A stretch of DNA of 64,000 bases from NCBI GenBank assembly GCA_039704465.1, contig JASFAU010000008.1:558001-622000 (forward strand), given 5' to 3'. Origin of the DNA: Plasmodiophora brassicae (lineage: Eukaryota > Endomyxa > Phytomyxea > Plasmodiophorida > Plasmodiophoridae). This document shows, in pieces, positions 33,498-45,332 of the stretch. How positions within the stretch are numbered: position 1 is the stretch's first letter; every line of letters begins with the position of its first letter. The notes under the pieces are model-generated. The model was not told the DNA's origin. It made no database searches and saw nothing but the letters and a program-made list of their open reading frames with translations. The translations under genes and the position numbers were made by a program.

Positions 33498-36400
33498 TTA
33501 TGCAGCACTGAACTGATCTCCGGTGGGCCCGGGTGCCAGTTTCCTGGACGACGAGCCGGGCAGCACGATGAACAGGGTGGCGGGGAAGAACCCGATGGCG
33601 TACAGAAACCCGATCTTGGCGGTCAGCGCGACGACGACGCCGAACTCGACAAAGATCTGGACGTCGCAGAAGGCGAGGATCAGGGTGCTGCCGAAGGTGG
33701 CCAACGTGGACCAGAGCACGCCGCACCCGGCCATCGTCATGCCCCGAATCAGGCGCGCGTGTGCGTCCGCCCCTTTGCTGTCCTGGTAGGCGCTAGCAAT
33801 GTGCAGCTGGAAGTCGAGCGCCACGCCGATCAGCATGGACAGCGACACGAGCTCGACGACGCCGACTTTCCAGCCAAGCAGGACGATGCAGGCGCCGATG
33901 CAGACGAACACCATCACTTGCGTCACCATGCTGATCAAGACGATCCGTACGCTTCTCGTCAACGCGATCAGGGATAACGTGCATGCGGCGACCGTGAACA
34001 CCACCGAGTACAGCGTTCCTGTGACCAGCGCCGTTTCCATGCCCATCAGGTTCCACCGCGACGACGTCTGGTACGCCTTCGCCACCGCACCGCTCCCGGC
34101 AGCGTTCACCCTGTCGGTGAACGCGTTCCACTGCCCGTAGTAGCCCATCAGGGCCGAGCCCGACAGCGACGTGTCGATCAGGGTGACGACCGGGATCCTC
34201 AGGAACAGAACACGTCCGGTACTGACATCGATGCCGACGTCGTCCTGGTAGTTGCTGCCGGCGCCGCTCTCCAGGAACGCCACCAGCTGCGACGTCAACG
34301 TCGACGACGACGACCGGATCGGGAACGACCCGTTGCCATGCTGGGCGACCTGATAGTCGCGCCAGTCCTCGCCGATGCACGTGAACGACGGGCGCACCAT
34401 GGCGGGCCACTGCCTCAGCATCTGGCACGTCGTCACGATGTGCGATTGCATGGCGGGCGACGACAGGTTGAAGTTCGGGTCCCAGATCGGCGCGGCCAGC
34501 GTCTTCTCCGAGTCCCGTGTCTTGGACGCCGCCCAGTTCGGCGTGGGTTCGACGCCCCAGACGACGTAGACGGTGACCGCCTTCTGCGTCGGCACGGCAT
34601 CAGCAGCAGCGACGACAGGCGCCATTGTCGCGCCCGGCGGCGCCGTCTGCGATATCGATGACGTGGCAGGTGCGGACCCCCCGATTTCGCACATGTACCC
34701 GGTGCGACCTGGTGGGCAGATACAGGACGCGCTTGCGACGGTGCCGGTGTGCGGGTCGCTCACCGGGACGCACTTGCCGCGCCCGGAGCACGGCGCCTGG
34801 TGCGGGCTGTACCCCGGGCACGTCACATTGCAGTGCGCACCGAACGCACCGTCGCCGCACGCGCACGTTGCATTAACGCTCGTCGGTGCGTACGCGCACG
34901 ACAAGGTGCGTAGGTACGAGCAGCCTTCCGCGATGCCGTTGTCGACGCAGTACTTCCAGGCCAGCTGGCACAGGTTCGCCACCGGGCACCCGTTCTGCAC
35001 GTACGACATGCACGACGAGATCGACGTCGTCGACGACGTGCACTGGTTGTACAAGGAGCTACACGTCGGCGATAGCGACGCGACGGTGGTCGATGCCCAC
35101 GGGTTGGAGAACCGGCAGGATCCCGCGCCGCATGGCCCGCAGGTGGCCTCACAGTTCAGGCCCGCATACCCCGGGTTGCACTTGCAGAACTGGGATGACA
35201 CGCCGGTGGTGCACACCCCGTTCGTTCCACACGACAGCGAACAGGCCGGTTTCGCGGACGTCGCGCGCTTCGTTGCGACGACACCTGCGGCGGGAGCGGG
35301 AGCCTGTGTGGGCTTCGAGGTCTGGGCCGCCCCTGCAGATGCATTTGTGGGCCCAGAAGGGGCGACCGCGGCGCTTGGCGCGGATGTGGTCGGGGACGTG
35401 GCTTGCGACAGCATGAACTGGCACGAATCGCATGACGGCAGGTCCTGTTCGTATGCGAGCTGAAGGCGCTGGAAGTTGCTGCCGTTCGGCATGACTTGCG
35501 GCATCGAGGACGGCGTCGTTAAGCCAGTGCACAGGTACGCGAACCAGGCGGTGCCACCCAGGAACACGGCCGCGATCAGGAACCGGTGCCGGCCCGTGAA
35601 TCGAGCGAACGCTCGCATCCACCGATGCCGGCGCTTGACGACGACCCCGTCACCGTCGTCGACAACATGTATGTCGTTATCCTGACGTGACGGGTACCGC
35701 TTGCCATGCCAGACGATACAGGCGGGGACAAATGTGCTAGCGACGACGAACGCGATGAGGACGGAGAAGCCCAGGAACCCTCCGAACTGCCTGATGATGT
35801 CGATCGACGAGAAGGAATTGGAGAAGTGTCCGATGGCGGTCGTTGCTGACGTGGCGAACATGCAGTTACGAGCATGGGTGAACGTCCAGGCGAGGCGTTC
35901 AGTGCTGGTGTTGTATGGCGCCTGGTGCCACAGGTCGTGGAACTTGAAGATGTGATCGCACATGACGCCCAGGACGATCCAGAGCGACGTCAACGCCAGC
36001 AACGAGAACGTGGTCCCGTAGATGACGAGGTACACGGCGATCGTCGTGATGAAGACGATGGCGATGGCGGCGATGCCGACAAAAGCCAGCCAGAGCGACG
36101 CCATGATGACCCACATGCACGCGAACGCGAACAGGAAACTAGCCATGACCAGAAGGACATCGTGCCAGACGGCTTGGTAGACCTGGGTCAGTAGGATGTC
36201 GCCACCGGTGAACAGCACCTGGATCCTGGGGGTCGACAACCCGCTCAGGAACGGGATCAGTTCGTTCATCGCGGCCCTGATCGCATCGGCTTGCTGTGAC
36301 ACTCGGTCGTTAATATCGGTGTACCCGGGCAGAGGCATGCCTGCGTTGAAGTTCGACAGGAGCGTTCGGGACCTCGGGGTCTTTGGCGTGATGAACCGGT

Positions 36401-37181
36401 CGAACAGTTGGTACAGGTTCAGGGACAGGGCGATCTGCGTCGATATCGGAACAGGTTGCTCGATGCTCCCACGACCGTCGTACTCGACGCCGCCGCGCGC
36501 GAACGACGGGTACACGATCCTGGTGAACGATTGCGGTTGCTGGCACTCCTGGCCGTCCAGCATGCAGATCGACTTCCAGATCGGGTTCGCCAGCAGCGTC
36601 TGCTCAACCTGGCGGATCGTGGCGATGTCGTCGGAATTCAGCAGGTCACCGGAAGTCGACACGAAGACGAGGACGAGCGGCAGCGACGTGTACGTACGAG
36701 TTGAATCGGAGAGCGGCGAAAACGCATGCGACGATAGGTACTGTGTCCGCTGGTAGGAGTACGTCAACGGCGAGGCGGACATGAGCGCGTTGAACCCGTC
36801 GCTGTATTCGGGCATGCTGTAGTCGATGATGTTCAGATCGAGGTAGAGCGGGCTCACAAGGAAGTGGGTGTACGCGATGTACACCAAGGACAGCAATGGG
36901 ACGAATAACGACAAGGCGACAGAGGCGCATGGTCGTCGCGATACGAAGCGGGAGATGGGCCCCGGTTGAATTGGATTGCTCGAAGATGCAGCGCCGTTTA
37001 GTTTGGAAGGCGCTGGCAGGGGGTCACAGCGGTCAGAAGGCGCAGGCGATGGCCGCCTGGCAATGTCCTGTTGCTCGGGCGGAAGGTGCCGCTCGCTCCA
37101 TGGGCGAACCCGGATGGCTTTCGTCGGCAGGGCCGCCGACGAGGACATCTCGGATGCCGAGATGGAAACGTGACCTGTCAC
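33498..37181 (-). CDS. Dispatched/Patched-like SSD protein with EGF-like modules
   Basis: One intron-free frame of 1227 residues. A first membrane helix lies near residue 95, then an extracellular loop. A sterol-sensing-domain-like five-helix block follows at about 325-500 (LLVMASFLFAFACMWVIM, TSLWIVLGVMCDHIFKFHD, FGGFLGFSVLIAFVVASTFV). The second extracellular region contains Cys-rich EGF-like modules, about 645-690 (CGTNGVC, CKCNPGYAGLNCEATC) and about 775-830 (CSGRGKCVPV, CICPPGRTGYMCEIG). A second helix block lies at about 1045-1210, with SMLIGVALDFQLHIASAY. The charged residues in the fourth helices (VMCDH and GVALD) match the GxxxD proton or cation site of RND transporters. The protein is expected to move lipids or release lipid-modified proteins at the cell surface; the substrate is unknown. 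Confidence 0.85.
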   Translation of the reverse strand: MTGHVSISASEMSSSAALPTKAIRVRPWSERHLPPEQQDIARRPSPAPSDRCDPLPAPSKLNGAASSSNPIQPGPISRFVSRRPCASVALSLFVPLLSLVYIAYTHFLVSPLYLDLNIIDYSMPEYSDGFNALMSASPLTYSYQRTQYLSSHAFSPLSDSTRTYTSLPLVLVFVSTSGDLLNSDDIATIRQVEQTLLANPIWKSICMLDGQECQQPQSFTRIVYPSFARGGVEYDGRGSIEQPVPISTQIALSLNLYQLFDRFITPKTPRSRTLLSNFNAGMPLPGYTDINDRVSQQADAIRAAMNELIPFLSGLSTPRIQVLFTGGDILLTQVYQAVWHDVLLVMASFLFAFACMWVIMASLWLAFVGIAAIAIVFITTIAVYLVIYGTTFSLLALTSLWIVLGVMCDHIFKFHDLWHQAPYNTSTERLAWTFTHARNCMFATSATTAIGHFSNSFSSIDIIRQFGGFLGFSVLIAFVVASTFVPACIVWHGKRYPSRQDNDIHVVDDGDGVVVKRRHRWMRAFARFTGRHRFLIAAVFLGGTAWFAYLCTGLTTPSSMPQVMPNGSNFQRLQLAYEQDLPSCDSCQFMLSQATSPTTSAPSAAVAPSGPTNASAGAAQTSKPTQAPAPAAGVVATKRATSAKPACSLSCGTNGVCTTGVSSQFCKCNPGYAGLNCEATCGPCGAGSCRFSNPWASTTVASLSPTCSSLYNQCTSSTTSISSCMSYVQNGCPVANLCQLAWKYCVDNGIAEGCSYLRTLSCAYAPTSVNATCACGDGAFGAHCNVTCPGYSPHQAPCSGRGKCVPVSDPHTGTVASASCICPPGRTGYMCEIGGSAPATSSISQTAPPGATMAPVVAAADAVPTQKAVTVYVVWGVEPTPNWAASKTRDSEKTLAAPIWDPNFNLSSPAMQSHIVTTCQMLRQWPAMVRPSFTCIGEDWRDYQVAQHGNGSFPIRSSSSTLTSQLVAFLESGAGSNYQDDVGIDVSTGRVLFLRIPVVTLIDTSLSGSALMGYYGQWNAFTDRVNAAGSGAVAKAYQTSSRWNLMGMETALVTGTLYSVVFTVAACTLSLIALTRSVRIVLISMVTQVMVFVCIGACIVLLGWKVGVVELVSLSMLIGVALDFQLHIASAYQDSKGADAHARLIRGMTMAGCGVLWSTLATFGSTLILAFCDVQIFVEFGVVVALTAKIGFLYAIGFFPATLFIVLPGSSSRKLAPGPTGDQFSAA

Positions 37182-37480
37182 TGAAGGAACGGACGATGGA
37201 CGCTACACGAATGAAGTGATGCAGTCACAGGTCTCGCCCAAGGTTTGCTGCATGGTTGTCGTGTGCTGCCCGTGTTTATCAATGGCAACCTCTATCGTAT
37301 ATATAGACTGCGCGTCCAGGGACACATACACACCTACCCACAGGTGGTTGCGGGCCCGGCAGTGTCCTCAAGTATTAGCGGCGTGGCACCCATCCGACTC
37401 CGAGTCAGACACGTCTCTCCGCTAGGCGCTAGCACACGTCACTTCCCTATTGTGTACCCAGTTTAAGTTGCCATTGTAAA
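37182..37480. other. Gap upstream of the Dispatched-like gene
   Basis: About 300 bp between the start of the Dispatched-like gene and the stop of the cyclin gene, both on minus. It contains an AT-rich run TATCGTATATATAG on plus at about 37291-37304. No gene was seen. It should hold the promoter of the Dispatched-like gene. Confidence 0.35.
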
Positions 37481-38221
37481 TCAATGTTCACCATGAAGCA
37501 TCAAGGAGTCCGGGCGACGATACTGGTTGACGCTGGACTCCGACTGGCAGGTGCACTGGGGTTCCTGTTCGATATGGGCGGCTAGAAGCTTGCGGTAATC
37601 CTCGTAGGTTTCGGCGCTGACCAGCAGTGTGAACTTGATGAGCTTCGCGTACATTCGTTCCAGGTCGTTCATTTCGGGAGCCGAGATCCCGCCCAAACGT
37701 GCCAGATCGGAATTCTTGACAGAATAATCGTTATAGACTTTCGATGCCATCAGAAGACTGTACGACGCATGGTCAAGGACAACTCAAGCAAGCGTCACTA
37801 TCCAGCCAAGCCATACCAGGTCAGAAAAGCGCGATGGGCATTCGTGGTCGGCACAATGGCTTTACTAATCTGGCCGATCCTATCAAAGTAAATCATCGAA
37901 GCGATGACCTCGGACAATGTGAACTCCGATCCTGCCCAAAGTCTGACGAAACATTGAGCCCATATTGTGCAGACCAACGCGTGACACCCCATGCCTTCTG
38001 ATATAATCCGTCAGCGGCATCGTAGATTTACCAAGGTTGGAATTGCCCAGCAGGTCATCGTTCGCCGCGCACAACTGCGAGACGATGCATGCAACGGCGG
38101 CCACCACCCTCGCATCGCGTTCATCCTCGTCTATGGCGCAACCCGTCGCCTGGCCCACCACCGCCAGCGCCACAACCACGCCTAGCATGCCCATAGCCGC
38201 ATACCGCCATGCGCCCGACAT
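37481..38221 (-). CDS. PHO80/CCNY-type cyclin
   Basis: The cyclin box is spread over three minus-strand exons. The first (about 38221-38010) contains VAAVACIVSQLCAANDDLL and LTDYIRR. The second (about 37935-37816) contains FTLSEVIASMIYFDRIGQ and TNAHRAFLTC. The third (to 37481) contains LLMASKVYNDYSVKNSDLARLGG and ISAPEMNDLERMYAKLIKFTLLVSAETYEDY. This ordering is that of PHO80-like cyclins, which partner CDK5/PHO85-type kinases in nutrient, phosphate and cell-cycle control. The start is uncertain: in-frame ATGs lie at 38221 and, upstream, at 38362, and the sequence after 38221 is hydrophobic, which is odd for a cyclin and suggests that the true first exon may differ. Confidence 0.78.
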
Positions 38222-38527
38222 GGCTGTGTCCCCGGGGGTAGCCGATACGGCACAGTCACGTCCCGACCCCAAAACGCGCATCTCACCCTGGACCAAGGCG
38301 GCTCTCAGTGTCGGAAGACTGCAGTCTGCATTCCGTAACCGGCACCGCGCGCGCGCTTCCAACTTGCAAAGTGACCGTACAAGGTCATCATCGGATCCGC
38401 GTCGTCGAATATCTGCAGGGGCGCAAATGCAGGCGCGCTTGAGCAGATTCTGTGGGGCGCGGCATGGGAACCAGGCGATCCGGCCGACGCCGACAGATAT
38501 CGTGCGGAGTACATCTGCTCGGCTGCT

Positions 38528-41500
38528 ATGTGGCCGCTGTTGCTACTGCTGCTGGGCGCCTGCGTCGACGGGAATCCGTTCCTGCACACGCCGAATGCTG
38601 GGTGTCCGGATATGGCACTGGACACGCTGTGCCCGCCTGTCTGTGTTGCCGATTTGAGTACCTGTCCGTCCAGTGTGGCGGCAGTCTGCGCTGCCGGCGA
38701 GATATTCTGCCCGGATGGTCGATGCCGCGCTCTGCTGGACAACGACCCCCACAAGGCTAGCTGCAGCTGCTTCGATCTCCCTGTGATTCTTTACTGATAT
38801 TGTCCACAGTCCTGCTTAGGCGTCATCGACCCTTGTATCTGCGCCTCGCCAGCCATGAAATCCTGCAAGCGGGTCCAAATCCCAATTGGGCAATCGCTGG
38901 CATCATCGCTTAGTGCTGTGCACTCGCTCTGCTCGGTGACGCTGAATGCGTCCCTGTTACAATGCGATGACGCGAACGCTGCAACGTCTGACGTTCCCTA
39001 TTACGAGAAGCAGGTGGACGATCTTCGTGGCTGGCTGGAAGCGATGTCAATCGCGATCGTCGTTTACACGGCCACCTTCGCTCTCTTCATGGGGTATAAC
39101 AAGGCGCAAGTCAAACAGCAGTTGCCTTCGTATGGCGTCACCCAGCACCCGTCGACGACGTTGGACCAGGAAATTATAGCTGGCCATCATCAACCGCGAC
39201 AAGTCGGGTACCGCGACACGACAATCGGCAACGTAATGTTTGCGGCCATGATCACGCTAACGTTAGCAGTGACTCTGGAAATCCTCGCAATCTGCCTTCA
39301 GTATTACGTCCTGATTGAACTGTCAGTGCCTCCCGAGTATCCTCCGCTGGCATCATGTGACGGTGAATGGCTAGGGAGCGACAGCAAGTTGAAGTTTCAT
39401 TTGATAAGCTCAATATCCTGTTTATCGTTACCTGGCACATCCTGTTTATATGGCTGTTTGTCCTCAACGTGTTCTATCCAGTCATTAGGAACTTGTTCAG
39501 GACGGAGGCACCCATGCACGAAGCCGCCATCGTCCGTCTCTCTTTGCCGAACGAGAACACCGTCATCACAGATGGCAATGCCATTGTGCGATTTGGTCAA
39601 GACGTACGGAAGCGTCTTCATAAGGTGCTGTCGTTTGGGGGACAAACCGTAAACTGCGCCGTCCAAACAACTCAGACCGGACAGCGTCAGTATTCTCAAG
39701 TGAACCCGCCTCGTCATGCTTTCTAACTGAGTGAATTAGGGTACATTGAGTTCCATTGCGAGCGTTATATCTACAGCCCCGAAAGTGGAAGGCATGCGAT
39801 TGATGTTGTTAACAATGGCACACGTGTGTACTTAATGTGGTCGTGTGCAGATGGGAAACGCATCCGATGCCAAGCTATGGCACGCCAGGAGTCCGACTCC
39901 CACGTGCTTCGAGGTGGATCTTGGCGGCGGGTCAACTCCACCTTGCTTGTTCCTGGCGATATTGTTTCTCTTCTAGACGTGCGAGTTATTCCATTCGATG
40001 GTGTTGTGATTGACGGGACCTGCGTCGTTGACGAGTCCGCCCTGACTGGTGAATCCGTTCCGAAACCTAAGTTCCCACTCGACCGCCAGGAGACGAGCGT
40101 GGTCTACGACAGGAGCGGACGCGGTGCCAAGCACACAGTCTTTGCAGGTTCGTTCAGTCAGTATCGTAAACCTAACGCCCCTGATACCGTGTTTGCAGGA
40201 ACAATCCTTCTGCAACAGACAGCGAATAACAACGCTCATGGAGCTGTCGCAGTCGTAGTTGATACTGGCGCACGTACGTCCAAAGGAAAGCTGCTGCGGT
40301 CCATCCTGTTTCCTAAAATGGTCGCGCTTACCTTCGACTGCGAACTTCAAGTCGTGTTCGGCATACTCATGATATGGACCATCATCGCCTTCCTGGCATC
40401 TATGGCCCTTCTTGGGGCAACCGTATCATCCTGGTTCTATGGCGTCTTCACCCTTGGAAACATTGTACGGGCGAAGGGCCATTCTGTCGCTGATGGGCTA
40501 ACTCCGGTTGTAGATTCTACCCACTTTACCCGCATTCCTTGTTGTTGGGCAGAGCGTTGCGGCTCGTCGTTTGAGACGGCGTGGGATCCACTGTCGTGAC
40601 TTGAACCGCATCGTCGCTGCTGGCAAAGTTCGTGTATTCGCTTTTGATAAGACGGGTCGGAAGGCTTCGCCAGTTGAAATCGCGCCATTCACGCCCCATT
40701 TTACTATAGGCACGATTACGTGTTCCGGGCTTCGGTTCGAAGGTGTTCGAACAGCAGAGAGTCGCCACTTTCACAGCGTCTGTCGCAGCGAAGACTTCGT
40801 TCCCGTTGATAGCCAGGTTGTGACACAAACCATGGCTTGCGCCCATACGATATCGTTCTTGGAGAATGGACAACCTGTACGATGGGGGTTTCTTCTGGTC
40901 AACCTTTACAGTTGCTCATGTTCTAATGCCAGGTTGGGGCATGTGTGGATATGGAAATGTTCGCCGCCACGAAATGGAACATGGAACAGAGCGCGGAGAC
41001 TGGCCGAATGACAATCTACCATGGGGATGTTGCTTTCGAAGTCATTCGCACATTAGAATTTGAGTCGACGCTCATGCGGATGTGCCGGGTTGTTCGAATG
41101 CGATCGACTGGCGACGTGCACGTCTTCCTGAAGGGCTCGTTTGAGAAGATCAAGTCACTGTCGAGGTTGGACACTGTCCCGAGGGACTTTGATGCCGTCG
41201 CTGTTGGCCATGCCAGAACCGGCTCGTATACGCTGGCATTGGCCCATAGGTGCCTTGGCAAACTCACCGACCGCCAAGTTACTGATATGACACGAGAGCG
41301 TAAGCGAATCGATGTCGTGTATGCGGCCCCATTAGGCAGGCTGTTCTGACACGTGTTTGCAGAGCTGGAGGAATCCGCCGATCTGGTTGGACTGATTCTG
41401 TTTCAGAATTCAGTTAAGCCTGATTCTGCGCAGGCCATTAGCCTGCTCAGGGACGCTGATATCCGCCCTGTGATGCTGACAGGCGATAACGCGTTCACCG

Positions 41501-42911
41501 CTTGTCACACGGCGCTGCAGGTCGGTATGATCGTCAGCAATTCTCGCATCATATACGGCGATGTTGCCGACGACTCGAACGCCGTTAAATGGACGGACAT
41601 CATCACGAATCGCCCAGTGGACCATAGTGACGTACTGCGTTGCATTCAGAACCACGACGATCTGTTCAGCCCATGCGAACTGGCGCTGTCCGGCCGAGCG
41701 TTCCGCACCCTGTTGGACAACAATACCATCAGGCAGTACCTGTTCCACACAAGGGTGTTCGCCAGATGCAAGCCGGAGGACAAGACCGATATGGTCCGCT
41801 TGTTCCAGGAGAAGGTCGTCGTGGCGATGTGTGGCGACGGTGGCAACGACTGCGGCGCCCTGCAGACGGCCCATGCTGGCATTGCACTGTCCGAAGGCGA
41901 CGCGTCCATTGCGTCGCCGTTCTCAGCGACAACGGATTCAATCATGAGCTGCGTCGACCTTGTGTCCTTCGGGCGTTCAGCGCTATCGATCAACCTGTCT
42001 CTCTACAAGTTCGCCGTTCTGTACGGCGAGACGATGCTGTTTGCCGAGTTCTTCGCATACTACTTCACCGTCATTCTTCCCATTCTGGTATCGTCGGCGC
42101 GGTTCCCCTTCACATACAACATGTTTGACCTGCTGTCTCAGGTTTGGGCGTACCTAGACGGCCCTGTACTGATCGGGATGGCTTGGGCGATCAGCCAGGC
42201 TCTACCCGCGGCGGATATGGCCCCTCGCCGTCCGACCGCTCGAGTTCTTGGGCTCGAAACGGTGTCGGCTGTCGTCGGTACCATTGGAATCAACATCGTC
42301 TTCATGATTGGTGGGCTCGCATGGCTGTATAATCAGGACTTCATGCATTGCAGGCAGTTCAACGCCGAAGGCATCGGTGAGGATTGACCTGATGCGCGTT
42401 CGTGCCGCCGACGTTCTGATACGCTGTCGACCCCTCAGATACATTCGAATGGTGGAAACTCCAGGACAACTATGAAGCGTCGTTCATCAGTATCGTGTCG
42501 ATGTTCCAGTGCCTATGGGTTGCGTTCATCATGACCCTTGGAGGGGAGTACCGACAGCGATGGTACAGGAACCGTACCGTCCTGGTCGTGGGAGCGGCGC
42601 TCTTCGCGTTCCTGGCTGCTGTGGTTCTCCTCGACCCGAATGTGGTCGGGTGTGCCATGCGTTTGAACTGCGGAAACGCGGCCGAGTTGACTTCTTCCGG
42701 GTACGACTTGCCAGCTTACATTTGGGGGACGTTCTACTCACCGGTCGGAACGAATGTCTTCCCTCTTGCGTTCCGGGCTTCGCTCATGTTGTTCGTTGTA
42801 TTCAATGGTGCCGTCCTTGCTTTCTTCCACTCGTCCATTATCTACGGCCCCATTCGACGCCGTCTGCGTATCTTGTACCCAAACCGCAACCGTTTCAAAG
42901 TCTTCACGTGA
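38528..42911 (+). CDS. P5B-type cation/polyamine-transporting ATPase (ATP13A2-like) with Cys-rich N-terminus
   Basis: This multi-exon gene carries all catalytic P5-ATPase motifs: the actuator loop DESALTGESVPKPKFP, the M4 region ILPTLPAFLVVG, the phosphorylation site FAFDKTG joined across an intron to TITCSG, MLTGDNAFTACHTALQVG, and VVAMCGDGGNDCGALQTAHAGIALSE, the last typical of the P5B branch (ATP13A2-5, late endosomal polyamine exporters). Helices M5-M10 follow, ending at 42911. Two oddities appear. The protein seems to start with a signal peptide (MWPLLLLLLGACVDG) and about 100 residues rich in Cys before its first helices. And between YIEFHCERYIYSPESGRHAI (about 39755) and SHVLRGGSWRRV (about 39900) only about 25 codons are present, where other P5B pumps have about 130 residues including helices M1-M2. 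Confidence 0.88.
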
Positions 42912-43575
42912 TGCAGGCCTTGACCTCTGCCGGACAGTTTCATGATAAAGCGAACCAGCTCACGCTGAGCTGGCACACTGATATCGTGTGCTGTCGGTGG
43001 TACCGAGGTAGTACATAGAAGAACTACAAATAGCCCAGCACTGGATCGTCAATTCAGCAAATGCTCCGAAGACCCCCGTACAAGAATTGCCGACTGCCCT
43101 CGACCCGCATGTGTATTACTCGCTTAGGTAGTTGCCTTGACATTATGCCATTGGATGACTGGACGAACAAAGGAACAGTGCGCTCTAGAGGCTCATTCTG
43201 TCCACTGGAATGCTCTGCAAGGTCCCTGACCGCGGTGCATGACCTCCTTTCGGTTTTGCACCTGTCCCAAACAGGCAACGAGTGCAGGGCACGAGGCCGT
43301 ACCGCTGCTGATGTGCGATCGAAGATTAAGAGCCAGTCCGGTTGCAAGAAGGTGGCCGGTCTCCCCTGCGTGCAAAAGTATTGAATATTCCACTTCGACA
43401 ACGGCACGATCAGCGATCGCTGTCTGCGGTCACAGACATCCCGCACAGCACCTTGCAAGATATGGTGACAGAAGGCTTACTGCGCCCCAAGCGCCTACGT
43501 TGCACGTTATCGGTAACATAACGTGTCGCATCGCAATGCTCTTCTTCATCACGAGTATGTAGAGCGATAATTATA
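42912..43575. other. Intergenic region, possible unplaced exon
   Basis: About 660 bp between the stops of the converging P5B and RED genes. A minus-strand frame of 134 codons (43458-43054) and an overlapping minus frame (43393-43193, with ILLHAGETGHLLATGLALNL) are open, but neither resembles a family I know. It may be untranslated sequence or an unrecognised small gene. Confidence 0.3.
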
Positions 43576-45125
43576 TTACTGAAGCGTTCTTTGTCGTTTG
43601 GGAGTGGACTGTTCTTTCTTCTTCTCTATGATTGCCGTGATCTGCTGCCATTGGGAATTGAGCTTCTGCTTCTCTCTCATCCGGACTCGGCTCGCTTTCT
43701 TAGGGCCGGCCGGCGCTTCTCCAGCAGCATCGGGTTTAGCCGTCACCCGGTAATCTTCGTCACTGTCGTAACCGTCTCGTGCGGCGACAGTGTACTCGTC
43801 ATAATCCTCCTCAGCATACAGCCCGGATAGACGCTGAGATTTACGCGCCTCCTCTGGAACAGGTCCCGCTGGTACCGCATCTGCAGGAACCGCTTCACGA
43901 ACAGGCCCTGTTGCCCCCGCAGGTGTTGGTGGCTCCTGCTTCCCAACTTCTTCTTCCTTAAAGGCGAAGTACCCTTTGGCGGTCATCTTCGCTGAAGACG
44001 CTGCACTCGCAGATGTCGGAGCGCACACATAATCCACACCGGCATCGTCGAAAATACTAGCGATACGTTAGAAACGATGCTCATTCATGACCAGATAACG
44101 CATGTGCTTACTCCTCTTCCTCGACATCCGCGATACTCGTGGGCTGAACGCTGACGATTTTCGGTGGAGCAGATAGCTCAACCTTGCGCGCTGGCCTTTG
44201 CCCCGATCGTACGAATTCCATCGCGGTCTTCAGCTTGGAACGGAGGTCATCGGAAAGTTCTAACCGAACACGTCAGCGGCCTCCATGAGTAATGTCAAAA
44301 TGAATCCACCCGTACCAACACGAACGAGTTCAGGCGCTGTAGGACAATCCTCCTTGGCGCGTCGCAGTATCGTCGGCAGCGCCGAATGACTTAGCGCGTC
44401 TGTATCAAACTCGTACATCATCCGACCTATCGTGAAACGAACTGTCAGATACGACCGCACATTGATTCCCGGTGACCTACCAGGCAGGAACGCCTGAGAC
44501 GATTCCATTGCCGCGCTTTCCGGTGATGTCTCACGAACGATTCTGTCGTAGAGTCTCCTAGCCAGTGCTGAGCGAAACCGTACACCAGGCGCAGGTGGCG
44601 TTTGGGATGGAGCCTTAGCTGCGGCTGGTTGTGAAGATGGAACCGCTGCATCCACAGCAGCCGACATGGCATCCTCCAGGCGCTCTTCCTCCTCTTTAAG
44701 AATGGCTTCCCGTGATCTCTCCAGCAGAAGATAGTCGAGTCCCTTGACCATGTGTGCACGCTCAGCATCCCCGCCCATATATTTGTTGACGTGCTCAGGA
44801 AGCATGTCAATTTCCTCTGCAGTGAGGCCATCCTCCCCAACTTCAACATCGTCGTCCTTTTGATTCCGTCTTTCTGCACTGCAGCGTAAGCCAAAGAACT
44901 AGACCTTAGCAACAATCAGAACCTGCCTTCGGCACGATCGCGATACCCAGCGGGAAGCGTGAACGCCGGTTTGTCCTTCCTCGGCTTCTGCGGCTTCCGC
45001 TTCGGGACCGCAGGGCGCTGAAATTCCTTCCGATTCCCGTTATCGTTGTCCTCTACGTCCTGACGGCGAGGCGTCGCGACAATGCGCTTGAAGTCCTCAT
45101 TGGACAGACCACCGCCCGACGTCAT
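43576..45125 (-). CDS. IK: RED/IK spliceosomal protein
   Basis: Several minus-strand exons: 45125 to about 44920 (MTSGGGLSNEDFKRIVATPRR, KPAFTLPAGYRDRAEGR), about 44880-44265 (VNKYMGGDAERAHMVKGLDYLLLER, VRFRSALARRLYDRIV, AFLPGRSPG, TIGRMMYEFDTDALSHSALPT, RRAKEDCPTAP), a short middle exon (about 44260-44110), and the last exon (about 44050-43576) with GYFAFKEEEVGKQEPP, YDEYTVAARDGYDSDEDY and the terminal NSQWQQITAIIEKKKEQ. These blocks match RED_N and RED_C domains of the IK/RED protein, a component of the activated spliceosome precursor that partners SMU1. This fits a genome dense with short introns. The starts of RED and of the isopentenyltransferase gene lie about 200 bp apart, back to back. 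Confidence 0.9.
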
Positions 45126-45332
45126 CGTTTACGCAGTCCGAGGCTGCAGACCCTGGGCCACCCAGCACCAGTAGGTAGATACACGGCTGACCCGCTGCGT
45201 ACAGTGATGAGTGATGGCTGCTGTAGTTCCCGGGTCGCGAGGCTGCACGTAAATAACAGCAGAGCTGCATGTCCGTAACAAGGTCACGGGTCACTCCAAA
45301 CTGCAGTTGAGCGGCGCAGTTTTCGCTGTGGC
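45126..45332. promoter_or_regulatory. Bidirectional promoter region, RED (-) and isopentenyltransferase (+)
   Basis: The 207 bp between two divergent start codons must contain both promoters. No TATA box or other named element stands out. Confidence 0.5.

Noticed and set aside
34573..35463. Plus-strand frame of 296 codons rich in His and Cys
   Set aside because: Mirror of the EGF-like region of the Dispatched-like gene.
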